NCBI RefSeq assembly: GCF_003240585.1 | Contig: NZ_PCDP01000037.1 | Location: 1-64,000 of the forward strand | Source of the DNA: Arminella tubonensis | GTDB lineage: Bacteria; Pseudomonadota; Alphaproteobacteria; Rhizobiales; Rhizobiaceae | Direction: 5' to 3' | DNA length: 64,000 bases | Shown: one piece after another, positions 42,320-51,363 of the stretch | How the letters are laid out: each line of letters starts with the position of its first letter | Numbering within the stretch: the first letter of the stretch is position 1 | Position numbers and translations under genes: made by a program | The notes under the pieces: model-generated | The model's input: the letters and a program-made list of their open reading frames with translations, nothing else | The model's database searches: none | What the model was told of the DNA's origin: nothing

Positions 42320-43246
42320 TCACATCAGGATGAAATCCTTCGGAAGCGGCGCCGGTGGCAGGTCGGTCTCGCCCATCGCTTCGAGCAGATTGATCTCGAT
42401 CGTGTCGGCAAGCGCGCTGATCGCTAGCGCATTCGGCTGGTTGCCGAATGGGTCCTCGAGTTCGTCGCCGAGCGCATCGAGCCCGAAGAAAGTATAGGCG
42501 ACAAGTGCGGCGACGAACGGCGTGCCCCAGCCGAGCGCATCGACGAAGCCGAACGGCAGGAGGAAGCAGAAGAGATAGGCCGTACGGTGCAGAAGCAGCG
42601 TGTAGCCGAACGGCAGGGGCGTATTGCGGATGCGCTCGCAGGCGGCCTGAACAGCGCCCATCTGCCCGACACTGGCATCGAGCATCTGATACTGGATGTC
42701 GGATATCCGTCGGTCCGCGCGCAATCGCGCCAGATCGGCGGCCAGCAGCCTCAGGAGCATATCGGGCGGATTTCCAGTGGCGCGATAAAGGTCGATGATC
42801 CCGTCCTCGAGATGACGGGCGACCTTCTCTTCTCCGCCGCCCGGCCGCAGATGACAGACGAGCGCCTGGGCGAAGGCTATCGTAAGCTTCAGGAGTTGCC
42901 GCCGCTTGGCACGACCCTCTTCACCATGCTCGGCCTCGAGCATCAGCGCCTGCCGGGCAAACCCGCGGGAGACATGGACAAGCTGGCCCCAGTTGCGCCT
43001 GGCTTCCCACCAGCGGTCGTAACAGGCGTTATTGCGGAAACCGAGGAAGATCGACAGCGCGATGCCGAGAAGCGCGAAGGGCGCACCGTTCAGCGAAAGG
43101 AATACCCCAGGCTTCGCCTCATGTCCCCAGACGATCGCCACCGACAAAACGAACACGACGATCATCTGCGGCAGGATTCTGAGGATCACCGAACCGCGGA
43201 CAATGAAGAAAAGTTGCAGTAGGCTGGGCCGCGGCCTGATGATCAT
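42320..43246 (-). CDS. bestrophin-like (UPF0187) membrane protein
   Basis: Integral membrane protein of 308 residues of the bestrophin-like family, whose bacterial members form pentameric cation channels. The N-terminal RPRPSLLQLFFIVRGSV, NGAPFALLGIALSIFLGFRNNACYDRWWEAR (the conserved pore-region signature, given in two adjoining parts), and YTFFGLDALGDELEDPFG near the C-terminus fit well. The start at 43246 is chosen because the upstream extension is not membrane-like and overlaps the promoter region. It is divergent from a methyltransferase gene and not clearly part of an operon. Confidence 0.85.
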   Translation of the reverse strand: MIIRPRPSLLQLFFIVRGSVILRILPQMIVVFVLSVAIVWGHEAKPGVFLSLNGAPFALLGIALSIFLGFRNNACYDRWWEARRNWGQLVHVSRGFARQALMLEAEHGEEGRAKRRQLLKLTIAFAQALVCHLRPGGGEEKVARHLEDGIIDLYRATGNPPDMLLRLLAADLARLRADRRISDIQYQMLDASVGQMGAVQAACERIRNTPLPFGYTLLLHRTAYLFCFLLPFGFVDALGWGTPFVAALVAYTFFGLDALGDELEDPFGNQPNALAISALADTIEINLLEAMGETDLPPAPLPKDFILM

Positions 43247-43403
43247 GGTGCGCTCTTGGCAAGGAATAGCTGTCGTCGACCGATACATCAAAACGATTGG
43301 CCGGGAGCAAAGTTTTTGCTGGCCGCGAAACATTGCCACTTTGTCCGGCATCGTCAAATCTCTATTACATCCAGAGCTTAGAGGTGCCCAACTCGAATGA
43401 CAC

Positions 43404-44207
43404 ATGGGATCGACTGATATGAGCGTGAGACACATCGATGGCAGCGCGGGCGACGCGAACTACGGGACGATCGGCAAGAGCTATTCGAGCTACCGCCAGC
43501 CGGACCCACGTATCGCTGCCGTCATCAACGACGCGCTCGGCAATGCCGGCACCGTCCTCAACGTCGGAGCAGGCGCCGGGTCGTATGAACCGACCAACCG
43601 CGACGTGACGGCCGTCGAACCCTCCGCCTCGATGCGCGCCCAGCGCCCGGCACACCTATCGGTCGCGATCGACGCAGTCGCCGAAAACCTGCCATTCCCA
43701 GACAAGCACTTCGACGCCGCCATGGGCACGTTCACCATCCACCAATGGCCGGACCTGAAAGCGGGCCTCGGCGAGATGCGCCGCGTCACCCGCGGACCGG
43801 TCCTCATCCTCACCTGCGATCCGAACGAAGTGCAATCCTTCTGGCTGAACGACTATGCGCCCGACGTACTATCGACCGAGGCGCGGCGCTACCCTTCGAT
43901 GGCTGCGATCCGCGAAGGCTTCGGCGCCGAAATCGACATCCTGCCCATGCCGATCCCGCTCGATTGCCGAGACGGCTTCAACGAGGCCTATTACGGCCGG
44001 CCGGAAATGCTGCTCGAAGACGGAGCCCGCCTCTCGTGCTCGGCCTGGAGCTTCGTCACACCGGAGGTCGCAAAAGGCTACATCGACCGGCTGCGCACAG
44101 AAATCGAAGACGGACGCTGGGACGAGAAATACGGCGAGCTCCGAACCCAGCCGGAATTCCACGGCTCGCTCTATCTCGTCATATCACGAGGGATGACCGG
44201 CAATTGA
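43404..44207 (+). CDS. class I SAM-dependent methyltransferase
   Basis: Methyltransferase-11-type protein of 267 residues. The SAM-binding motif I is TVLNVGAGAGSYEP (about 49-62), motif II AVEPSASM, and AVAENLPFPDKHFDAAMGTFTIHQW is the usual motif III/IV region. The acceptor substrate is not evident; the C-terminal half is family-specific. ATG at 43404 and at 43419 are both possible starts, and neither has a strong ribosome site. It ends overlapping the NUDIX start (TTGA). Confidence 0.82.
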   Translation: MGSTDMSVRHIDGSAGDANYGTIGKSYSSYRQPDPRIAAVINDALGNAGTVLNVGAGAGSYEPTNRDVTAVEPSASMRAQRPAHLSVAIDAVAENLPFPDKHFDAAMGTFTIHQWPDLKAGLGEMRRVTRGPVLILTCDPNEVQSFWLNDYAPDVLSTEARRYPSMAAIREGFGAEIDILPMPIPLDCRDGFNEAYYGRPEMLLEDGARLSCSAWSFVTPEVAKGYIDRLRTEIEDGRWDEKYGELRTQPEFHGSLYLVISRGMTGN

Positions 44208-44623
44208 GCACGATCAGGATAGCGGCCGCGCTGATCGTTCGTGATGATGGCGAAACCCTTCTGGTGCGAAAGCGCGGCACGACGGCCTTCATGCAGCCGG
44301 GAGGCAAGATCGAGCCGGGCGAAAGTCCGCACGAGGCGCTCGTGCGGGAGTTGGCGGAAGAAATCGGACTTCTCGTCGATCCGGACAGGCTGACACTGCT
44401 CGGCCGTTTCGAGGCAACCGCCGCGAACGAACCGGATCATATCGTCATTGCCGACGTATTCCGCCTCGACGTGACGGCCGCGGATCGGATAGAGGCCGCG
44501 GCCGAAATCGAGGAGGCCGTCTGGATATCGCCGCATGCGCAAGCGGATATCCCGATGGCTCCTTTAACCGAGTACCTGATATTGCCGCACTACCGACGGA
44601 CGCTCTCTGCCGGCGACGTATAG
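44204..44623 (+). CDS. NUDIX hydrolase
   Basis: Pyrophosphohydrolase of 139 residues. The NUDIX box GKIEPGESPHEALVRELAEEIGL matches GX5EX7REUXEEXGU completely (about residues 33-55), so catalytic glutamates are present. The start is TTG at 44204, overlapping the methyltransferase TGA by three bases (TTGA), which implies reinitiation. The long open frame upstream in this register is only the methyltransferase in another frame. Substrate (oxidised nucleotide, NDP-sugar or other) is unknown. Confidence 0.85.
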   Translation: MSTIRIAAALIVRDDGETLLVRKRGTTAFMQPGGKIEPGESPHEALVRELAEEIGLLVDPDRLTLLGRFEATAANEPDHIVIADVFRLDVTAADRIEAAAEIEEAVWISPHAQADIPMAPLTEYLILPHYRRTLSAGDV

Positions 44624-44636
44624 CCGGCAAATCACG

Positions 44637-45374
44637 TCAGTTGGCGGCTTCGACCAGAACCGGATCTGCGCGATACTCCTTGGGGAATATCCGCTTGAGA
44701 TCGTCGATCTTCGGAAGATCGTTGATGACGATGTAGGGGTAGGTCGGATGGGTCGTCAGGAAGTCCTGATGATAGTCCTCCGCAGGATAAAACGTTTTGT
44801 CCGGCTCGATTTTCGTGACGATGGCAGCGCCGAAGGCATGCGCCTGATTGAGCTGATCGATATAGGCCTTGGCAACCTTCGCCTGCTCAGCCGACGTCGG
44901 GAAGATGGCGGACCGGTATTGCGTACCGCTGTCGGGACCCTGATAGTTCAGCTCCGTCGGGTCATGCGCGACGGAGAAATAGATCTGCAGCAGATGGCCG
45001 AGGCTCACCTTCTTCGGATCGAACACGACCTTGACAGACTCGGCGTGACCAGTGGTGCCGGTGCTGACAGTCTCGTACTGAGCCGCATTCTTGGCGCCGC
45101 CGGCATAGCCTGATGTTGCGCTGACGACGCCGTTGACATGCTGGAACACGCCCTGCACACCCCAGAAACAGCCGCCTGCAAGCACGATCGTCTCATTGCC
45201 GGCGCCAGGCGCCTCGTCGGCGGCCGGTGCCGGGATTTCCCTTGCCTCGCCTGCCATCGACGGCGTGAAATGCAGCGCGAATCCACCGATCAGGAGGACA
45301 GCGGCGGCAGACGCGACCAGGCGGCCGCGCCGCGACAGAACGTTCGAGACAGCGTTTTCCGATGACGTTTTCAT
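44637..45374 (-). CDS. msrA: peptide methionine-S-sulfoxide reductase MsrA, exported/membrane-anchored
   Basis: MsrA of 245 residues. An N-terminal membrane segment (about 20-37, VASAAAVLLIGGFALHF) with preceding arginines indicates export or anchoring outside the cytoplasm. The catalytic motif GGCFWG places the nucleophile at Cys69. The conserved TSGYAGG, HAESVKVVFDP, YFSVAHDPTELN and AEDYHQDF regions are all present. The start at 45374 has GGAGA upstream. It is last of the msrB-dipZ-msrA operon, 13 bases after dipZ. It repairs the S-epimer of methionine sulfoxide, with electrons presumably from the DipZ-like protein. Confidence 0.92.
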   Translation of the reverse strand: MKTSSENAVSNVLSRRGRLVASAAAVLLIGGFALHFTPSMAGEAREIPAPAADEAPGAGNETIVLAGGCFWGVQGVFQHVNGVVSATSGYAGGAKNAAQYETVSTGTTGHAESVKVVFDPKKVSLGHLLQIYFSVAHDPTELNYQGPDSGTQYRSAIFPTSAEQAKVAKAYIDQLNQAHAFGAAIVTKIEPDKTFYPAEDYHQDFLTTHPTYPYIVINDLPKIDDLKRIFPKEYRADPVLVEAAN

Positions 45375-45387
45375 GGATGATCTCCTA

Positions 45388-47238
45388 TCAGCCGAAGGTG
45401 AATGCATAGGCTTCTACGCCGGGGTCGAGAAAGTGGATTTCGAATGTGTGGTCGGCAACCGGGCCGTTCGATCGGACAAGCTGGTAAAGCCGCTGGCCGG
45501 TAACCGTTCCCTGGCCGGCCTCGTCGGTATCGGCGCCATGGCTATTGGCCGGCGGCTTGCCGTCGATCATCACCTGAAAGCGCACCGGCTTGCCGTCGGC
45601 TCCCGGTCCGAGCACCAGATGTAGGTCTCGGGCATGGAACTTGTAATAGATGCTGCCGTCCTTTTCATTTAGCGCAGCCTGTTCGCTGCCAACCGTCCAG
45701 TTGCCCGTCAGGCCCCATTGGTTGAGCTGCGGCTCCGATGCGGTGTAGGTGTGGGCGGCATCGTTGACCGTACCCTCGGTTCCAACGAAATTCTCCGAGC
45801 GCTGCCAGCCGACATAGGTCTCCGGCGACTTGACGTCGCTCTCATCAGACGCAGCCTGCGCACCCGTCGCCTTGACCTCGACCACATCGCTGGCGACGCC
45901 AGCTTTTCCGGCTTCCGCAAGAAGCTGCTGGATGACATGTTCCGACTGGTCGTACTCGCCCTCGCCGAAGTGATGATGGCGCACACGTCCCTCTGCATCG
46001 ATGAAATAATGCGCCGGCCAGTACTGGTTGTCGAAGGCTCGCCAGATCGCATAATTGTTGTCGACCGCAACGGGGTAGTCGATCTTCAGGTCGCCGATCG
46101 CCTGCTTGACGTTGTCGACGTTCTTCTCGAAGGCGAATTCCGGCGCATGCACCCCGATGACGACCAGGCCCTGGTCTTTGTATTTATCTGCCCAGGCCTT
46201 CACATAGGGAATGGCGCGAAGGCAGTTGATGCACGAATAGGTCCAGAAATCGACGAGCACGACCTTGCCCTTCAGCGACTCGGCCGTCAGCGGCGGAGAG
46301 TTCAGCCACTGCACGGCGCCGTCGAGCGACGGCATCGTGCTTTCGACCGGCAGCGCAGGCTCGGCAGGCGCTGCGGCCTTCATCATCATGGCGTTGGTGC
46401 CGCTCATCATCGCAGTATTGCTTGTGTTGCCCTTCATCGCATTGTTGGCACTCATCATCGCGTCGCCACCCTTCATGACGACGGAAGGCTGGTTCTCAGG
46501 CGGATTTTGCGGGTGGAACTTGTCCAGCAGGCTCTGTTCCAGCGTCCCGGTGCTGGCAAGCGAAGCCTGCGTCAGGAACCCCGTATCCGCGCCGAGGCCA
46601 ATCGCCACGACAGCAACCAGAACTGCAACGCCAAGGCCACGGCGAACCCACTCGCCGACGCCAAGCGAATTTCTCATCACCTGATAGACCCGCCCGCCGA
46701 TCAAAAGTGCAAGCGCCAGCGATGTCGCCGCGCCGAGGGCATAGGCGAGCAACAGCAGGGTCGTGCCGACGCTGGCGCCCTGAAGCGCTGCACCCGTCAG
46801 GATCAACCCGAGCACCGGACCGGCGCAGGGAGCCCAGAGCAAACCGGTGGCCACACCGAGGAGCAGCGACGCGACAACCGTCGAGCCGCCCTTGCGGCTG
46901 CCGCGATCGGCCGACTGCGAAAGACTTGCTCCGAGGGAAACCAGCGGCCTCGTCAGATAATCGGACAGGGCCGGAAACAGCAGGATGATGCCGAAGACGG
47001 CAAGCAGGATCAGCGCCGCGAACCGGCCATACTGGTTGGCCTCGACCGCCCAGCCGCCGCCCACCGCTGCAAGGGTCGCAACCGCTGCGAACGTCGCGGC
47101 CATGCCGACCAGCATCGGCAACGTGCTGCGCATGAAGGGCTGCCCCGCCCTCGCAAAGACAAAGGGCAGGACCGGCAGGATGCAGGGGCTGACAATGGTC
47201 AGCACGCCGCCGAGATAGGCGAGCAGGAAAAGGAGCAT
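45388..47238 (-). CDS. DipZ-like thiol-disulfide transporter (CcdA + TlpA-like thioredoxin + C-terminal domain)
   Basis: Membrane protein of 616 residues. Residues 1-220 form a CcdA/DsbD-beta domain with redox cysteines in SPCILPVLPF (Cys19) and APCAGPVLG (Cys138). Residues about 255-287 are a Met-rich linker with nine methionines. Residues 300-440 are a TlpA/AhpC-like thioredoxin domain with WTYSCINCLR (Cys336/Cys339). The C-terminal 150 residues resemble the DipZ C-terminal carbohydrate-binding-like domain. It would carry electrons from cytoplasmic thioredoxin to periplasmic partners; the flanking msrA and msrB make these the obvious targets. The fused thioredoxin domain replaces a separate carrier. 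Confidence 0.88.
   Translation of the reverse strand: MLLFLLAYLGGVLTIVSPCILPVLPFVFARAGQPFMRSTLPMLVGMAATFAAVATLAAVGGGWAVEANQYGRFAALILLAVFGIILLFPALSDYLTRPLVSLGASLSQSADRGSRKGGSTVVASLLLGVATGLLWAPCAGPVLGLILTGAALQGASVGTTLLLLAYALGAATSLALALLIGGRVYQVMRNSLGVGEWVRRGLGVAVLVAVVAIGLGADTGFLTQASLASTGTLEQSLLDKFHPQNPPENQPSVVMKGGDAMMSANNAMKGNTSNTAMMSGTNAMMMKAAAPAEPALPVESTMPSLDGAVQWLNSPPLTAESLKGKVVLVDFWTYSCINCLRAIPYVKAWADKYKDQGLVVIGVHAPEFAFEKNVDNVKQAIGDLKIDYPVAVDNNYAIWRAFDNQYWPAHYFIDAEGRVRHHHFGEGEYDQSEHVIQQLLAEAGKAGVASDVVEVKATGAQAASDESDVKSPETYVGWQRSENFVGTEGTVNDAAHTYTASEPQLNQWGLTGNWTVGSEQAALNEKDGSIYYKFHARDLHLVLGPGADGKPVRFQVMIDGKPPANSHGADTDEAGQGTVTGQRLYQLVRSNGPVADHTFEIHFLDPGVEAYAFTFG
46378..46476 (-). repeat. Met/Asn-rich linker inside DipZ-like protein
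   Basis: This encodes residues 255-287, with the repeated themes NAM, AMM and MMM and nine methionines in 33 residues, plus Asn, Ser, Thr and Ala. It lies between the CcdA membrane domain and the thioredoxin domain, on the periplasmic side by topology inference. Confidence 0.75.
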
Positions 47239-47260
47239 GGGAACAGGACTTTCCGGTTGG

Positions 47261-47752
47261 TCAGGCAGAAACAGTGTGGAATTTCAGGGCGACGCCATTC
47301 ATGCAGTAGCGCAGACCTGTCGGCTTTGGCCCGTCGCCGAAGACATGGCCGAGATGGCCGCCGCAGCGCATGCAGTGCACCGCATTGCGCACCATGCCGT
47401 AGGACGTGTCGTTTGTCGTTGCCACCGCATTCTCGATCGGCGCCCAGAAGCTCGGCCAGCCTGTGCCGCTATCGAATTTGGTGCTCGACAGGAAAGCGTC
47501 CTGATCGCAGCCGGCGCAGGCGAAATTGCCCTTGCGTTCCTCATGCAGCAATTCGCTGGTGAAAGGACGCTCGGTCCCTTCGTTGCGCAGGACCTCGAAT
47601 TGATCTGCCGTCAGCAGCTTGTGCCATTCCGCGTCGGTATGAGTGACCGGAAAAGTCTCGGCAGCCCGTGCCGGGTCGGTGCCCCAGCTCAAACGCGCGG
47701 CCACCGCTCCAAATACACCCGCCATAAGTAGATATCGTCTGTTCAACATCAT
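47261..47752 (-). CDS. msrB: peptide methionine-R-sulfoxide reductase MsrB, exported (Tat-like signal)
   Basis: MsrB of 163 residues. The N-terminus MMLNRRYLLMAG has twin arginines before a hydrophobic stretch and ends near ARAAET, a plausible Tat signal. Zinc cysteines are C79/C82 (CAGC) and C127/C130 (CMRC), and the catalytic cysteine is C150 in LRYCMNG. STKFDSGTGWPSF is the substrate-binding motif. The start at 47752 (ATGATG) follows GGGGAGA. It is first of the msrB-dipZ-msrA operon. Export of both stereospecific reductases with a membrane electron carrier makes an envelope repair system likely. Confidence 0.92.
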   Translation of the reverse strand: MMLNRRYLLMAGVFGAVAARLSWGTDPARAAETFPVTHTDAEWHKLLTADQFEVLRNEGTERPFTSELLHEERKGNFACAGCDQDAFLSSTKFDSGTGWPSFWAPIENAVATTNDTSYGMVRNAVHCMRCGGHLGHVFGDGPKPTGLRYCMNGVALKFHTVSA

Positions 47753-47957
47753 TGAAATCTCCCCATCACGTGGATGATCATGAATTCTACCAGCTGATAC
47801 GGAAGGAAGAGGCGTTTTGTTACACACGTGCGCGTGAAAACACCAAAACGTGAATGTTTCTTCTCGATATCTCCATCACGGCTAAGCGTAACAGGCTCGG
47901 GGAACAATCGCGGGACCGAACGGTTGATGGCCGGAGAGTGGTCGAAGAGGAACCCCG

Positions 47958-48740
47958 ATGGAACTGTCAGGCAAGGTGGCGCTGATTACGGGCGGAGCGT
48001 CCGGCATCGGCAGGGCATCGGCACTGCGGCTGGCACGGGACGGCGCCATGGTCGGCGTGCTGGGTCACACCGGAAGCGAACTCGACGATACGGTACTGGA
48101 AATCCATGCGGCCGGCGGCAAAGCCTTGGCACTGCTCGCCGATGTCTCCGACGAGAACCAGATGCGCGAAGCCGCAAGGGCGCTGGCCGAGCATTTCGGA
48201 CATATCGACATCGTCGTCGCCAATGCAGGCATCAACGGCGTCTGGGCTCCCATCGATGATCTCAAACCCGAGGAATGGGACCGGACGATATCCGTAAATC
48301 TTCGCGGCACCTATCTGACGCTGCATGTTTGCATGCCCTATCTCAAGGCGCGCGGCAGCGGATCGATCGTCGTCATCTCCTCGATCAATGGTACCCGCAC
48401 CTTCACCACACCGGGCGCCACCGCCTACTCAGCCACCAAGGCGGCGCAGTTGGCGATGGTCCAGCAGCTCGCCCTCGAACTCGGCAAGCATCACATCCGC
48501 ATCAATGCGATTTGTCCGGGTGCGATAACCACCGAGATTTCCGCCAATACGACGAGGCGCAACCAGGACGAGGCGGCTATCCCGGTCGTCTGGCCGGAGG
48601 GAGAAATCCCCCTCACAGACGGAAAATCCGGCAGCGCTGAAGATGTCGCCGAAGCCGTGCTGTTCCTCGCCTCGGAACGCTCGCGTCACATCACCGGTAC
48701 GCCGATCTGGATCGACGGCGGCCAAAGCCTGCTTAGATAG
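47958..48740 (+). CDS. short-chain dehydrogenase/reductase
   Basis: SDR of 260 residues with TGGASGIGRASA at the N-terminus, NAGINGVW in the strand 4 region, SSINGTRTF holding the catalytic serine and YSATKAA holding Tyr/Lys. The end SRHITGTPIWIDGGQSLLR is FabG/glucose-dehydrogenase-like. It stands alone, divergent from msrB and convergent with slyX (three bases between stops). The substrate is unknown. Confidence 0.88.
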   Translation: MELSGKVALITGGASGIGRASALRLARDGAMVGVLGHTGSELDDTVLEIHAAGGKALALLADVSDENQMREAARALAEHFGHIDIVVANAGINGVWAPIDDLKPEEWDRTISVNLRGTYLTLHVCMPYLKARGSGSIVVISSINGTRTFTTPGATAYSATKAAQLAMVQQLALELGKHHIRINAICPGAITTEISANTTRRNQDEAAIPVVWPEGEIPLTDGKSGSAEDVAEAVLFLASERSRHITGTPIWIDGGQSLLR

Positions 48741-48743
48741 CGC

Positions 48744-48953
48744 TCAATAATGCGGCGGACGCGTATTCGCCGGCGCATCCAGCGACTCGCCCTCGATCGT
48801 CAGAAAACGCTCCGTCAGCCTGTCGAGCTTCGATCGCGTCTGTTCGACGACGCGCCACTGTTCGGCCAGCTGGTCGGAAAGCTCCTCGATCGTCTTTGCC
48901 TGATGGGCAATGACTTCCTCGAGCTTGGTGATGCGGCTCTGTATGTCGGACAT
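48744..48953 (-). CDS. slyX: SlyX family protein
   Basis: Small protein of 69 residues with a single coiled coil (SRITKLEEVIAHQAKTIEEL then a heptad continuation to about residue 52) and a C-terminal PPHY, both typical of SlyX. The family has no established activity. The length is normal. It is convergent with the SDR gene and lies downstream of a LacI gene by 76 bases, but probably has its own promoter. Confidence 0.88.
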   Translation of the reverse strand: MSDIQSRITKLEEVIAHQAKTIEELSDQLAEQWRVVEQTRSKLDRLTERFLTIEGESLDAPANTRPPHY

Positions 48954-49029
48954 CTCTCCGCTCCTTGTCGATCGTGAGGCCGTCAGGAGACACCAGATTT
49001 CCGTATCGATGGCAAGCCCGAAAGGCAGC

Positions 49030-50055
49030 CTAGCCCATAGCCGGCATGTTGTAGGGCGTGATGATCTCGACCGCAGACAAGGACGACGCAGCAGCGCGGC
49101 CGCCGATGGGGCTGCGGCTCATGATGGCGCGAAACGCCGAACGTGCATCGGTCCTGAGATCGTGATGCAGCACGAACGTGATGCGCCGGTCCCGCAGCAG
49201 CACGCGGTTGTCGGCATCGAGGTCATGCGCCACGTAGATGCGGATCGCCCGGCCGGCAGCCTCGAATGCCGCAAGCACGGCGCGATTTCCGCCGCCGATG
49301 GAATAGACCGCGTTGATCGCCGGATCGCGCGCAAGCGCCACGGAGACCAGGCTGCCCGTCGCAGCGTCCGTCCCATGCCCCTCGCTGATCTCCTGGATGC
49401 CGACATCCGGAAAGCGGTCGCGAATGATCCGGCGAAAGCCGATCTCCCGCTCTTCCTCCCCGCGAAAACGGCTGCTCGAAAGCGTCACGAGCACTGTCCC
49501 GCGACTGCCCGCCAGATGCTCCCCTATCAGATAGGCAGCCGTCTCGCCGGCGGCGCGGTTATCGGCGCCGACATAGGCGGCACGGGCGACATTCGGCAGA
49601 TCGGTCACCAGCGTCACCACGGGAATGCCGGCCCCGACGGCGCGGCCGACCGCCTCCACGACTTCGGGCACATCGGGCGCCTTCACGACCATACCATCAG
49701 TGCCGCGCAGCCGGATGCGGTCGACCAGCAGTGCCAGTTCGGCCGGTCGCATCACCTCGGAAAAATGAAAGCGGCAACGAAAGACTGTCGGCAGATAGGT
49801 CGCGACCTCCGCCTCGAAGGCATCGCGCACGGCCGCCGTAAATCGCTCCGGCGCCTCCATCAGAATATCGATCGCCAGTTTGCGGCCGGTCGTCTCGGCC
49901 CCGGTTTGCTGCTTCTCCAGCTCGGCGATCGCCGCCCTGACACGCAGCTCGGTCTGCCGCCGCACGCCGGGACGGCCGTTCAATACGCGATCGACCGTCG
50001 CGGTGCTCAAGCCTGCCTGAAACGCGATGTCCTTGACGAGAAAAGGATGTCCCAC
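49030..50055 (-). CDS. LacI-family transcriptional regulator
   Basis: Repressor of 341 residues. The helix-turn-helix VKDIAFQAGLSTATVDRVLN is at residues 7-26. It lacks the usual hinge wording and the effector domain (from about residue 58) is of the Peripla_BP_4 type, with SLVSVALARDPAINAVYSIGGGN. Such proteins often sense inositol- or ribose-like ligands. It is divergent from the PhyH gene with 97 bp between, and is the likely regulator of it. Confidence 0.87.
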   Translation of the reverse strand: MGHPFLVKDIAFQAGLSTATVDRVLNGRPGVRRQTELRVRAAIAELEKQQTGAETTGRKLAIDILMEAPERFTAAVRDAFEAEVATYLPTVFRCRFHFSEVMRPAELALLVDRIRLRGTDGMVVKAPDVPEVVEAVGRAVGAGIPVVTLVTDLPNVARAAYVGADNRAAGETAAYLIGEHLAGSRGTVLVTLSSSRFRGEEEREIGFRRIIRDRFPDVGIQEISEGHGTDAATGSLVSVALARDPAINAVYSIGGGNRAVLAAFEAAGRAIRIYVAHDLDADNRVLLRDRRITFVLHHDLRTDARSAFRAIMSRSPIGGRAAASSLSAVEIITPYNMPAMG

Positions 50056-50152
50056 AGCTATGCCGTTCTGATGGATTTTTGATGGATCGTTGAGCTATAA
50101 CACGCTTCATCCAAGCGTATAGTGCTTCCATCCGAAATGTGACGGGAGGCAC

Positions 50153-51349
50153 ATGATGAAAACCGACAACATTCAGAAATTGAGAGCGAACCGCGTCTGG
50201 CTGACGGAGGACGCCTGCGATCTCGACGACTTTCGCGCACTCGCCGAAAAGACAACCGCGCTTGCGGACTATCCGCACGCCAGCGCCGTCGAGAAGAACG
50301 TCCTCGTCTACGACAGCCGCAAGGTTCTGGCATCCGCCTCGACCGCGGAAGGCCGCCGCGCGGTACTCGCCGAAATCTGCGAGGTCTTCGGCGACGGCCC
50401 TGGTGTCGTCGTCTTCAAGCGCGCCTATGAAGATACAGCTGTCATCGACGACGCCAGCGGCATATTCAGCGATATCATCGAAGAGCAGCATCGCACCTCG
50501 TCCGGTGGCGGCGACCATTTCGCCAAGCCGGGCGCCAACGACCGCATCTGGAATTCTCTGGAAAAACATTGCCTTGCCGATCCAGGCAATTTCGCCGCCT
50601 ACTACGGCAACGCGATCGTCGCACTGGCGAGCCAGGCCTGGCTCGGGCCGAACTACCAGATGACGGCGCAGGTCAACCGGGTCAATCCGGGCGGCGCGGC
50701 ACAGTCCGCCCATCGCGACTATCACCTCGGCTTCCAATCTTCCGCTGTCATCGAGCAGTATCCGGCCCATGTCCACAGGCTGTCGCCGGTGCTGACGCTG
50801 CAGGGCGCGATCGCCCATTGCGACATGCCGCTCGAAAGCGGACCGACGCTGTTCCTGCCGCACAGCCAGACCTATGTACCCGGCTACCTCGCGCTCAAGC
50901 GCCCGGAGTTCAGGGAATATTTCGATCGCAACCATGTCCAGCTGCCGCTTGAAAAAGGCGACGTCGTTTTCTTCAACCCCGCCCTCTTCCATGCCGCCGG
51001 CACAAACCGCTCGGCCGACATCAAGCGCGTTGCAAACCTCCTGCAGGTATCCTCCGCATTCGGACGCGCCATGGAGACGGTCGATCGCCGGCGCATGAGC
51101 GCCGCCCTCTTCCCGGCACTCAAGGCGCTGAAGGCTTCGGCCAGATTGACCGACACCGAAATCGCCAATGCCATCGCCTCGTGCGCCGAAGGCTATTCCT
51201 TCCCCACGAACCTCGACCGCGACCCACCCGTCGGCGGCCTTGCACCGAAGACGCAGGCGCAGCTGATGCATGAGGCGCTGAGGGAGGGCTGGAGCGACGA
51301 GGCATTCGTCGCGGCTTTGGCGGAACTGGCTGAGAAGAAGCTGACCTGA
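50153..51349 (+). CDS. phytanoyl-CoA dioxygenase (PhyH) family Fe(II)/2-oxoglutarate oxygenase
   Basis: A 398-residue double-stranded beta-helix protein. Metal ligands are His187 and Asp189 in AHRDYHLGF and His280 in NPALFHAAG, with Arg286 (TNRS) suited to bind 2-oxoglutarate. The family hydroxylates diverse small molecules; the name phytanoyl-CoA does not define the substrate. GGGAGG precedes the ATGATG start. It is followed by a 199-bp spacer with a rhizobial palindrome and then by an SDR, which could oxidise the new hydroxyl group. Confidence 0.85.
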   Translation: MMKTDNIQKLRANRVWLTEDACDLDDFRALAEKTTALADYPHASAVEKNVLVYDSRKVLASASTAEGRRAVLAEICEVFGDGPGVVVFKRAYEDTAVIDDASGIFSDIIEEQHRTSSGGGDHFAKPGANDRIWNSLEKHCLADPGNFAAYYGNAIVALASQAWLGPNYQMTAQVNRVNPGGAAQSAHRDYHLGFQSSAVIEQYPAHVHRLSPVLTLQGAIAHCDMPLESGPTLFLPHSQTYVPGYLALKRPEFREYFDRNHVQLPLEKGDVVFFNPALFHAAGTNRSADIKRVANLLQVSSAFGRAMETVDRRRMSAALFPALKALKASARLTDTEIANAIASCAEGYSFPTNLDRDPPVGGLAPKTQAQLMHEALREGWSDEAFVAALAELAEKKLT

Positions 51350-51363
51350 GTGTCGAACGTAGA

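Noticed and set aside
45718..47562. A 614-codon rightward open frame opposite the DipZ-like gene
   Set aside because: Shadow of the strongly biased codons of dipZ and msrB; low-complexity Arg/Gln/Asp sequence without motifs.
50056..50152. Direct repeat TATAACACGCTTCATCC / TATAGTGCTTCCATCC as LacI operator for PhyH
   Set aside because: Repeats differ by length and substitutions and lack the central-CG dyad of LacI sites.
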